NCBI GenBank assembly: GCA_019648995.1
Contig: BLXT01006539.1
Span: 333,721-365,501, forward strand
DNA length: 31,781 nt
Reading direction: 5' to 3'
Source of the DNA: Plakobranchus ocellatus
Taxonomy: Eukaryota > Mollusca > Gastropoda > Plakobranchidae
Part shown: piece by piece, positions 11,385 through 23,300 of the stretch
Layout of the letters: every line of letters starts with the position of its first letter
Numbering within the stretch: the first letter of the stretch is position 1
Program-made: the position numbers and the translations under genes
Notes under the pieces: generated by a model
The model's database searches: none
What the model was told of the DNA's origin: nothing
What the model saw: only the letters and a program-made list of their open reading frames with translations

Positions 11385-14300
11385 GTACAGCTTATGGTTG
11401 GAGAAAGAGAAGACATCACTATAGCAGGATTGAATATGAACTATTCTTTGCGCTAAACAAGGAACAGTATACAAAGTATTTGAATGTCAAATAGAAAAAA
11501 AAAGATTGCAAAATGTAATTTTGGGAGCACAAACATACCGTGAGGCCCACACTGATATATGCAGTATGGTGCCTTCAAGATTAGCTGCCATATGCCAAAC
11601 AATAGAGCACAGATTTTTTCTGTTGTTTCAACTGTCTTGTGTTGTTTTCCCCTTGTCTATCGCACCTTCCTGCAGTGCAAGAAAACTTGTATGCTAACAT
11701 CTTCTTGTAACACTAATGTGAGAATGTCTGAAAGCTAGGGAGCAAATCAGGGGAATGGGCAGGACTCTCTAGCTGCAACCTAGACTATCTTTACCCATGC
11801 AATGCTAGGTATTAACCCTGGAAGTGGAGGAGTGGAAGAGTAAGAAGGATGAAATAAAAAATCAGTGTACCTGAGGCAATATTGTTGAAACTATACTGCT
11901 TACCGGTACCTGAAATTTAATTTTAAACAGTTTGACAAATTGGAACTGGGTTTCGTTCTATACCTATGGTTACTACAAGATTGTTTGAAAATCAATATTA
12001 TGTTGCTGCCAGATCTAGTGATGATTGATTTGCTGGGACTAAACTTCAATGATGGGGGTGTGAGTGAGCAAATGTGCAGCTGATTAATGACATTGTTGGT
12101 CACATGATAGGACTCATAGCTATATTATGAGACATACAGTGTAGAAACAAGTGCAATTTTAGTGAAAGCTAGCCAAATTTCGTATCAGTTCTGGGGTGTT
12201 GTGATATCATGGGAAGGCAAATAGTTCACCAGACTAATCAGTGTACACAGTGCAGAGGTGTTGGACAAAGGGTAGAAAGTTGAAAGATGCAAAAAAATGC
12301 AGGAAAATAGAGAAGTTTGATGAAGTCATGATTTCAAGATATTTTTGTTCAGTTTAACATAACAATTTTAAAAGTTATACCACAATAAATTACAGTGGTT
12401 TGAAAAAAAAATGTTTTGATCATTTTTCTCCTTAAATTGTGTTATTGAATGGTTAATTTCGATGTTGCTAATTAAATTGCTGCCTAATCAATGTCATCTG
12501 CACCATCTCCAGTTTTCTCATAACTTCTATATCAATTCTTTGCCAAAAGGGTTTAGTAGTCTTTAGCTAAGGCAGTGATGTATTGTTAGGACCATATCTG
12601 GAGGGTATGGGGAAAGGGTCAAAAGCTGTTGTGGCATGGTATGAAAAATGCCACAGTTTGGTGTTTTTTTATTTTTTTCAATAACATGTCTGTGTGAATA
12701 CAATGCAAAGATTTTATTCTCAGAAACGGGATTGAAGAAGATGTCTTTTCATTCAACTGAATTATTGGTGAAGGCTAGCAGCACCAATCATTTTCATGTT
12801 ACTACCCCTGCAAAGAGTGAAGTGGAAGGAGACTGGAGCATAAGCATAATAATAACCATTTTCCTTTTATTTATTGGTGTTGTTATAGTAGAGTTTGTGT
12901 AATGTAGATAGGTAATTAATAGGGATGGGCAGGGAAAGGAGGATAATGAATACATACAACCAGGTTCATTGGCTAAGGGCTGTGCTTGGCTTGTTCATCT
13001 AGCCACTAGGATGATCCTTCTCCCTCCCCCCCTTCTAGCGTGTGGATGCAAGCCTGGTGGGGTAATTCTCTAGGTTAGTTATTTTACTAAGATGGCCCAT
13101 CCTTTTCCAAGAGTTTCAATACCTTTCCCCCCCTCCCCCACTCTCAAAGGGCACACCCTTATCACAGGTGGGCTTACACAGAAATGTCTGCCTAACACAA
13201 ATGTGTGCCACACACAGTTGTTGACACATGTAATTCTATAGGCTAGGCTTGAGGGGTGGGTTGGTCTAGACCTGCACGCCTTAACTGATCACGTTTAGCA
13301 TGGTTTAGTGTGGGGGGAGCTTTGTGGGAGAGGGGCACAGAACAATACTTAGCATTGTAAACTTTGATACTACATCACATGTAATACTAGACAATGCACA
13401 TAGCTCTATGCCTGTTTGATGGCAAGTAAAGTTCCTTGCTTGAGAAAGGCAGGTGAAATTTTAGATGCTTTTTGCTTCTCTTTTCTTTTAATTTCCAGAT
13501 TTCACTATCATTACAACTGAAGAAAGCGATTCCTATACTCATATATTTCAAAAGTAAATTATATGGCTTAAAGAAAGACAAAAACAAGACTTTTCAAATC
13601 TCTTGTTACAGCAATAGTTGTCATTATTCAAGTTTTTATTAAAAAATGGGTTCCATTGTACTGGTATTAGGATTCCAGATTAGATTGAAAAACACAGGCA
13701 AAGTCAAGTTAAATTAAAAACATATACATTGCTGAAAAAAAAAACACACAGCAACTTAAGTCTTTTCCTGAAAAAGTAACTTTAGTCCTAGGTCACATTT
13801 TTGTTGTGATTCAATCTTTTACTCAGTAGCATTCTTAAAGTTGATACTTCTTGCAGGATTTGCTATTTGTAGGGAGCAATTGTTTTTAAAACATTACCTG
13901 CAGTAACTTCTACCATGGGATAAATTAGTGCTACTATCCTTGGATTTATTTCCTTTTTATTTCTTTTTTTAGACAAAACATACACTCACCTACTTATTCA
14001 TTAATTGGATTTTTTTTTCTCAGGAATTTACAAAGAAGGAGATCCACCAGAGCCCAAACGTTGGAAAGCAAATTTCAGATGTGCCTTGCATAGTTTGCAT
14101 GATGTAGTGGAATTGACCACAGCACTAGAGAGGCGAGGTAGAAATGCATGCAGAACATACAGGTTTCTGCACAGCACTGACGAAAGAAGTATCAACAGGA
14201 AAAGAGCAAAAGCTCGGAGTAAAGGCATATTTGTTTCTTTTTTTCCTTTCCTAAGTCTTTCATTTTAATCGGTGCCAGAAATATATATGGAAATAACCAG

Positions 14301-17300
14301 CACTGCAAGGGTTTTGGACACGTGTCAATCCTTGCCAGTTTCTACTTTTTCAAAACTGTCCTTCAGATTACTGTGGCACAACCTTTGAAAATATTTTTAT
14401 ATCCCTGTATTACAAATTCAACAAAATCTGTCATTGGCAGTCTCATTCATAAGGAGATAAGACAGTTATTATTACAGGCCTCACCTTAAGATCAAAGTGG
14501 TAAAAGATATAATTTAGAGCAGAAATTCATTGGGATCTGTGCGGGTTGAAAAAAAAAAATCCAACAGTGCTTGATGTTTTCGCTTCAGTTTGCAAATTAT
14601 CTCTGCACAGGCTCAAATTGTTTAGTATCAAAGTCAACATTTGCACCATTTTCATGAGAAAACTCAGAATAAGTGTCAGGCTTTGTTTTGTGCTAAATTT
14701 GTTTAAAGTTTAAATTCATTGCCATTGTCAATTTTGATTTGTTTGGTTTTTTGATTTCAGCATCTATTTATCTGCCTTTTCAACAAGCTTTATTACTTTC
14801 TTGGAGTTAAAACTAGGCATAATAAATCTTGTCTTTGCATATTAAGCACTAAATGTTTTTCTTGCCCCTCACTTTAGAAATTATTCTCTAAATAAAATTC
14901 TAGCCCCACCTAACGAAAAAGAACAAAATTTAAAAAAACCTATAGTTTTAACTTACATTAAGGTTTCAAGTAAATAGGAAAATTCTCAGGCATATCAAGG
15001 CTACAATCATAGACAAAAATCTGAAATTCATATTCAGTGGGTATCTTATTCAGGCTTTTTTCATGCCAACACACATGTACAATAAAGTCCATTTAAACTA
15101 AAGAAAGTTAAACCGTAATGATTTTTAGTTTTCAAATTATATTTTTTATAACCCCCTAAATTTTGGTTTAACAGCTGTCCACTATTTTCTAATTTTTATT
15201 TCAGAATCATATCAAGATCTTTTGTTGACCATAAATTTATACCAAATACATACCTTCAAAAATTATTTATGACCATTTGATGAGTATGTAAGGGCTGTAT
15301 GCGTCCATTACACTTCCATACCATTTTGGCAACAAACTGTTGACCTTAAGTTTTTACCTCAGTTGTGTATGGGAATCTGATCACAAGTTCACGTCAGTCC
15401 ATTGAGCATAACGTAAGAATTTTAAAGTGCTGATTAAAATGGCAGACATCTCTGATTTCTCCCTTTTAGTAGTGTGAAATTAATTTGTTGCACCACAATT
15501 AAAAGTTCATAGTTTCATTGCATAGTGACACTTGTAGGGTTAAGATTTGGATCTGAACCTGACAAGTGTATGACTGTCTTAAGATATCTATATTTTTTTT
15601 TTTAGTTTAAGGAAAAGCATTGGATTAATGCCAGCCATACAAGAAAATAATTTTTGCCATCTTTACAAACAACTGACCTGTGTTTCTCAGGCTTTGTTTT
15701 TTACTGTTGCCATCAACCATAAGTAATTTTTCAGTATTTCATCCTGCAAAACTAAAAGAATTGACAAAGCTGCTTTATTGATTTTTAATAGAAAGCAGAG
15801 TTCATTAATGTGGTTTTTCTTTAAGTTCTAGTCATTAAGACAATCATGTTTGGGTAAAGTTGGGAAGGGAATAGGAAGTAGTGCGACGAGTACTCAGTCT
15901 GGACCTAGATTTGGAACAGCTAATCTGCTCTAGTCTTTTTCACATGTAATATTCAGTCAAATTCTAAAACGGCTTTGGCTTTGTTTACCCATTGAGATCT
16001 AGGGATTTCTAGAAGGTTTTGGTTTTCAAAAGGGCAATAACATCGCTTACAAGAAGTTTTAAATCGTAAGGAGATAAGCTTGAGATGCCATTAGAAACTT
16101 TCAGAAATGATCATGTATTAGGAAGTGAACCAATGAGAGAATTTGATTGGTCAACATTTCTAGCTGACCTCTCTTTACATAAGGCAATATATTCTAGTCT
16201 TTTCTGGCATGAAATATTTAGTAAATATATACCTTATTAGTATAAAAGGATGGTCGTGAGATGTTTGAGAGATACGCTGCTGATTTGATAAATTTGTAGA
16301 TCTTTAGAATCTTGAAAAGTTATCTTGCTATTAGGAAATTGTACCCCATTCAAATTAATAAACTTTTCATTCAATTTTTGGCAATACTTGGAAAAATTTG
16401 TCTTCTTTAATATATTTAAACGAACTTTTTGTCACGGCAGTGTTCAGCTAGACCTATAATTGAATAGTACAAAACCATTCTTGACATATTGTATGTGCTG
16501 AAAAAATGCTAGAGACTTTTTTTTTACATTTGGGAAGAAATAATTTAGCTGCTTGATCAATTCTTAAAAGAAAGCAAACTTCTTCGACAGGTTGATGTCT
16601 CCAAGCTTAAGTCATTTTTTTAGGGTAAAGTCAAACAGGTAACAAAAAGAGGAGTAGGAGGTGGTATGGCATGGGCTGAAAAACTGCAATTTCTGCAGGC
16701 GGTTACTTTTTTTTTTATCTGAGTGTTAATGTTTGTATTCCAACTAGAATAAAGAGGGCCATAATTATTATATTATGCCTAATGGTTGAAATACTAATTC
16801 AATTTACTCTAAATTTCATGAACTTCAGTTAGAAGTAATCACAGTTTTGTCTGGAATACATGGTTGCATTCTTAAAGATGTGGTCAGGAAAAAAATCACA
16901 TGCTCTAACTTCTATCCCTGATCTGTAAAACACAGTCCATGCTTGTTACAAATGTCATAAAAAAAGCAAAGAAATCTTACAATTAAATCATCAAATAACT
17001 TTTTGAAACATATTATTTATCTTAACTTGCTTTTATTTTTAAAAATTTTGTATTATATATAATATATATAGTGGTTTGTTATACTAATTGAGCAACAAAT
17101 AGAAGGAAAGGAAAAAATAAGAAAATTTAAAATAAAAACCAGTAGAGTAATTGTTTCATTGTGACTGCTGGAGAAATTCCTCTTCAGACTTTATGATCAA
17201 ACATTTCTACTTTAAATTGATTGCAGAAGCTAAAGAATATCATCAAAGATATGAGAGACCCAATGAAGAAGTGAGCGTACCAGAAATGATGGAACCTCAA

Positions 17301-20300
17301 CAGGCTCCAGTTTATGAATTTGTTACCACAAAAATTTTGTCTGCTGAGGACTTGGAACCAGCGACAGAATCAGATTCAGAAGAGGACACAAGACAGGACA
17401 GAGTCAGTATAATTATGTTTAGCCAAATGCTAACTGTCAAGAGAAGGTAGTAATGGTTAATTCAAGTGGGTGGAAGTTATGTATTTATATGGCTAAGTCC
17501 ACCAGTATTGTTTACAAAAAGTAACATTAATGTCAAATTTTCATTTTATTTTCACATTGGTTAAACTATACAGGTCTTAAAGAGCAATATTTGATATTTC
17601 ATGTATGTAAGTTTCAGACCTTGATGATTGCTCACAAACTTGTGATTGATGATGTAATAATGTCACTCAAGAATGTGAGGAATGTGACAGTGATAAACAA
17701 AAACTTAAATACAATAAAATGATCACCTGAAATACAGAAGTACACATCATGTCTGTACTTGATTTATTTCCTTAAAAAACACCATGAAAAAAAATTTGTT
17801 AAAAATCAATATTATATGAAATTATGAATTATGAAAAGCTATGAATTGTGAGGAATGTTACCCTTCATAAATGGACAAAATTTTCCTTTTTTATTTTCTC
17901 TCCCTATTAAAAAAAAATACATTTAATTTACCAAAAGGAATCCTGACAAATAAGTGAAGGAGAGCGCAATACATACAAAGATTCTTAAGGAAAAGAGAAT
18001 GTTTATATGAAAAATATTAATTTTTTTTTTTTTAAATTTGTGAGGAATGTTTCCACGAAAGCACGGACAAACATGGTACTAATTCTAGCATTACTTATTT
18101 TAGTATTCCTAAATACNNNNNNNNNNNNNNNNNNNNNNNNNNNNNNNNNNNNNNNNNNNNNNNNNNNNNNNNNNNNNNNNNNNNNNNNNNNNNNNNNNNN
18201 NNNNNNNNNNNNNNNNNNNNNNNNNNNNNNNNNNNNNNNNNNNNNNNNNNNNNNNNNNNNNNNNNNNNNNNNNNNNNNNNNNNNNNNNNNNNNNNNNNNN
18301 NNNNNNNNNNNNNNNNNNNNNNNNNNNNNNNNNNNNNNNNNNNNNNNNNNNNNNNNNNNNNNNNNNNNNNNNNNNNNNNNNNNNNNNNNNNNNNNNNNNN
18401 NNNNNNNNNNNNNNNNNNNNNNNNNNNNNNNNNNNNNNNNNNNNNNNNNNNNNNNNNNNNNNNNNNNNNNNNNNNNNNNNNNNNNNNNNNNNNNNNNNNN
18501 NNNNNNNNNNNCTTCAAATATGTGAAATTACATAAACGATTAAAAAATTTATCGATGAGTATATTTGTTATAGTGAGTTATGCCAAGAACGTTCGATGGA
18601 CGAATTATTCGTAATTACCCATCTTTACTTTCATCTAACTTTATAACTAGAGTAATGTTAAGTCTACCCATGCAAGGAGCTGTGCACATTGTTTAACACG
18701 TAAACAATGATTTCAAAGTGTTATTTAACTCACAGGAATGCATTAAAGTGCATTTAAAGCCCTCCAAAGAATACTTCCATCGATATAGTAAGGAACGTTC
18801 GCTTATCTAGTTTTAAGGACGACATTTTAATTTTATGACTTATGGGTGCTGCCATGTTGCTTGGAAGCGGAAGCGAGCGGAAATGGCCGTCTGACCTTCA
18901 TAAAAAGTATAAGACACTTGTTCCGGTATATTTACGAAACACTCTAGGCTTAGCCTTGTTGATTTGTGTGAGGATCGTTCTCCAGGATATCGGATGAATG
19001 TTCAGTGCTTGTACAAACCAGCACAAAAACAAAGATTTAAATCGAAATTGGAAACCTTGGCTTATGTTTATGAATGGAATAGTAAAACGCAATCGTTTTT
19101 TCGGCATTCGTTTAAACACCACATTCGTTTTTTTTGGTGTTTTGGGGTTTTATTTTTTGACACAAAATGGACGAACGGTAATCACGTTCCTCACGGGATT
19201 TCAGCAGAACTCGGATTATTTTGTTTAGAATTATTATTTTACATCGGGATAGAGTATATGGGTTTTGTCTTGCTTTAATAACACACATCGTTAATAAAAA
19301 CAGCTAAATTTAATACATTAAATCCAATGATAGAAAATCGACTCATGGCCATGTTACATTCAGTAGGACAAAAAACAACATTCTCATGACAAAACTAGAA
19401 TGCAAAGTCAACAAAAATTGTTTTGAACAACTTTTTAAGCTTAGGCAAGCTTGCTCATTATCAATCAAACATATTTACACTAAGTACAATTTTTATTATT
19501 TTGTTGAATTTGTGCAATTGGTATTTAAAGTAAAACAATTTTATGTAAACAATACTGGTGGACTTAGCCATATGTAATAAGAATGTTTGAAATAAATCAC
19601 ATTTGTAGAAGTTATGTTAATAATTAGTGATTATTATTTTATATGGTATTAAGGTGTAAGCACACCTATTCAAAAACGTCATATAATGCTATTGACTTCA
19701 TCCTGGTATCATGTCAAAGCATCAAGGGTTGTCAAGTGTGATGAAATAACTAGCTGGAGAGTCTTAATGAATTCAGTATATGAAGCAGATGCTAAACCAG
19801 TCCTTGGTATATTTGCTTGAGGCACAGCCTAAATTTATCCTACATTAGTCAGTAGGCCTAATGACCTCTCAGTGCTGGTACTTTTATACACTGGTGCTGC
19901 AAATAACAGAACTGGTTGGATCCAGATCTCCTAATTTAAAAAAGAATATTTTGAAACAAACCACAAGATTCTTGATCTAGATTAGATCTAGAGTTGCGTT
20001 TCTATATGCCACCATTGCTTGTTAATGGATGAGAATTTAATTCTATACTTGATATCTTGTGAAAGATATCGAGGTAAATCTATACATGAACCTAGCTCAA
20101 ATAAATAACTCATTCATAATTGTTTTCAATTAAGTGTGAATGTTAATTCTATGCTAAACCTAATTAGTTGAACAACTTTATCCGGGTTTTGGTTTGTGTC
20201 TAAACTGTAATGAGCAAAGTTCAAGTGTTGGTGAATCAATGAAACACAAATTGCTGGGAAGATTTTTATGCAAATGCAGTAGAAGCTTGTGCTGGGGATG

Positions 20301-23300
20301 TGTGTGTGTGTGTGTGCGTGTGTCACCATACCCAGAGATTGGGCTTAGTGACTGAGCCAAACTTGTATGCACTGAGATGGGTTTGGCGCTGCCCGTCATT
20401 GCTCCGCCTCGAAGTTTATTTTTGTTAAATGTATATCACTTAGATTCAGGGCGTGTGGTCAAAAGAAGGACTGAATGCGGGAGGGACATGCAGAAAGGTG
20501 TTAATTTTGCCAAGTGTTTCACAGTGCTGGGCAAGTCATGCCCCTTGTGATTTACATAGTATCTGGCACTTATCTAGACTTGTCTCTTGGGACAGAGCCC
20601 TGAAAGGTGGGCTTCATGTCCTATGATGAGCCAACTTCAAGCTTATTTCTTAAAAGATAACTAAAGTATCGTCTAAGATCTCATAATGACTGATATACTG
20701 GGAACGCATTTGTGGGGGGAGGGGAGGGAGTTAGCGATTGTATAGAGTTATTGTCGTTGACTATTTACATTATCAGTCATATGATAAGATTCTGATGATT
20801 TAAGCTGTACAGTTGAGCAAAAAGTGCGATTTTAGTGGAAAATTTGCTAAATTTTTTATAGATTCTAGGCTATTCTGGTGTAATTGGAGGGTAAATAGCT
20901 TGAAAAATCAGTTTGTCGAAAGAGTAGAAGTTATAAGACTCAAAGAAGGAACTGGCACAAGGACCTAATCGCATATAGGTTTGACCTATTTGTGTTCAAT
21001 TGTGTACAGTATGTATATAAATGTAATTTTTTTTCCTTTCTACTTCACACTGCATAGAAATGCATTTTAGTGAAAAATTTTTTTCGCATTCAATATTTTA
21101 TAAGCTTAACCCCAATGCTGTATTTGTCAATTTTATTAAACTGATTAAGCTTATAGAGATTGGAGCAAAACATTTTTACCAATAATCTTTGTTATTCAAA
21201 TCTATTAAAATAAGTTTAAGTTGGTGTTTGCATTCTTTTATTATGTTCATTTTGGGTCTAAATTACTCATTGTTTTTTTTTTTTTGGATTACAAAATTGG
21301 ATGATCCTAAATAGGAGTTATGGATAAAGTCAGTTTAGCCAGGGCCATTCTTTGTATTTGAAGTACATCTTTTTGACAAAATTAAGTTACCATAATGTGC
21401 TGAGTATAAGTTATTAATATGTGGTAGTTAAGCATGTTAAGCATTTTTGTGTATAATCAATAAGGAAATAAAAAAAGAGCAGTAGTGAGCATCAAAATCA
21501 CTATAAAATTAAAGTCTTTTTTAAACCTTAGCCATTCCAAGCCTTGATTATAGGCGTACTATTTTTCTTCCTACCAACTATACATTAGCTATAGTAAGTC
21601 CAAAATATTCTGTAGATTACCCTAAGGTACAATTTTGAATTGGCATTTTTGTGTATAATCAATAAGGAAATAAAAAAAAAGAGCAGTAGTGAGCATCAAA
21701 GTCACTATAAAATTAAAGTCTTTTTTAAACCTTGGCCATTCCAAGCCTTGATTATAGGCGTACTATTTTTCTTCCTACCAACTATACATTAGCTATAGTA
21801 AGTCCAAAATATTCTGTAGATTACCCTAAGGTACAATTTTGAATTGGCAGGTTAAAGACTTTTGCTGAACATCAACCAGGCTAGGAGCAATGATGTTTTG
21901 CATTTTATTTTCTTGTAGACATTTTTAAATATTTTGTTATTGTTTCCCATGAATGCCAGCCCATAGATGTTTCATTTGCAAGTCTATGTCTAGAATAACT
22001 ACCATTGTTTGAGCATTAGATTCAGAAACAGAACCTATTCTTGTCTAGAATAATATCTAAGTAGGAGATTTTATTAGGCAAATACCAAATCAGTAATATC
22101 TTTAGTATTTTTATTTCTTTTTGATTGTGACAACAAAAAATAAGAGAGGTCCATAATGAATGGTTAGTTTTACTGAAAACCCATTTCTTATATTGATCAG
22201 TCAGATCTCTATTAAATTATGTGACAGAAAATTATCTTGGAGAACACTCTTAATTTCTATGGGCTTTTAAAATCATTTTTTTTAAATATATTATCAGGAA
22301 TTGGCTGGAAAGATCAAAAAATGAAAAAAATTAGACAATTTAAAATGTTTTTGGTTCGATTATGTATTTTAGTTTAACTGAATTGAATACATTTTTTGCA
22401 ACATTAGCTCAGTAACCGATTGTATTTCTGTAAAAGATAGACTTCTGCTTTTTTAAAATGGATATTTGTACTTTCCAGGTCATTGTACAACAACTTGAGC
22501 TAAAGCCAGATGTAGCAGAGGAAGAATTTGGCCTCCATCATGACCATGATTATTCAGCACTGCCGGATAAATCCCGTAAGACCACAATTCGGATTTTAGC
22601 TTTGCCCATGTGAAAAAGTTGTTTGTCAGCAGGCTCAACAGAAATAGAAGCAGGATAGATAAAGTGGCCAGAGACAATCGAAAAAATTCTTCATAGATCT
22701 CTAAACGAATGACCTTTTGTAATGTGGAAAAGACTTTTCTCCTTCTATATCTTTATGTCCAGTACTATTTTGCTTCATGTTCCATTGGGGAAATTCTTAT
22801 CGTAGAATTCATTTTGTATGGCTGTGTCTCGTGTATTTTTTTTTCCTTCCAACATTTTTTCTTGTCCTGATTCTTTCCACTTTGTTCCACAAGTTGATTC
22901 CCCAAACTAGGTTCAGTTCCCTATGCCTGATTAGAATTAAAGAAAAGCCATTTCTAACATTACTTTGCTGGATTAATGGATAGTGCATCTGAAACTAGAT
23001 TGAATTAGATACATGCTGGAGATAGCAGTTCTGAGGCTGCTGACTTTTCATTGGAAAAACATTGGCAAGATTTGTAAAGTTTATGATAGGATCTCCTCTT
23101 ATCATATTTTGTTTTTCCATTGATGTGAGGCAATTTTGATTTCCCATCTCTTAATCTGAGGGGGGAAAATGTGATTCTCATTCAATCAAAGAAATTTTTT
23201 TACTATTATTATTAATCGAAGGCCAAATGAAAAAGGTACTTCATGTATCCCTTGTTGCGCACAAGGTCTAAGTGGGTCTGAACTCCTTGAATTCAAGGTT

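Larger units (their letters stand above)
17487..19573. mobile_element. Candidate inverted-repeat-bounded insertion
   Basis: The 30 bases at 17487-17516 (beginning ATATGGCTAAGTCCACCAGT) are the exact reverse complement of 19544-19573. This is a 30/30 match at the two ends of a 2,087-bp segment. Immediately inside and outside the match the flanks diverge. A TA dinucleotide borders TGGCTAAG on both sides, as a TA target-site duplication would. The interior differs from the surrounding intron: it contains the gap and a CpG-richer block. No transposase is visible, though 395 bases are missing. It could be a non-autonomous DNA transposon, perhaps with captured host sequence. A recombination-derived inverted duplication or an assembly join next to the gap are alternatives. 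Confidence 0.4.
17403..22478 (+). other. IRF intron 3, largest, with inserted material
   Basis: This GT-AG intron of about 5.1 kb (phase 0) ends in CTTTCCAG. It contains the inverted-repeat-bounded segment 17487-19573 with the assembly gap, a short (TG)n run, repeat copy B, and the 202/204-bp tandem duplication, all listed separately. Retention of its first bases would add VSIIMFSQMLTVKRR and then a stop at 17450, with AATAAA at 17713. A truncated DNA-binding-domain-only isoform is therefore conceivable but has no support from sequence alone. Confidence 0.75.

Noticed and set aside
17401-17410. Donor GTATAA at 17407 for the acidic-linker exon
   Set aside because: It would leave phase 1 and put the following exon (phase 0) out of frame. 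GTCAGT at 17403 keeps all phases consistent.
18007-18525. Open frames crossing the N run
   Set aside because: They are artefacts of undetermined bases.
22480-22677. Minus-strand Leu-rich frame over the short IRF linker exon
   Set aside because: It is a shadow of the + strand exon and adjacent intron. The + strand exon has matching splice sites and phases.
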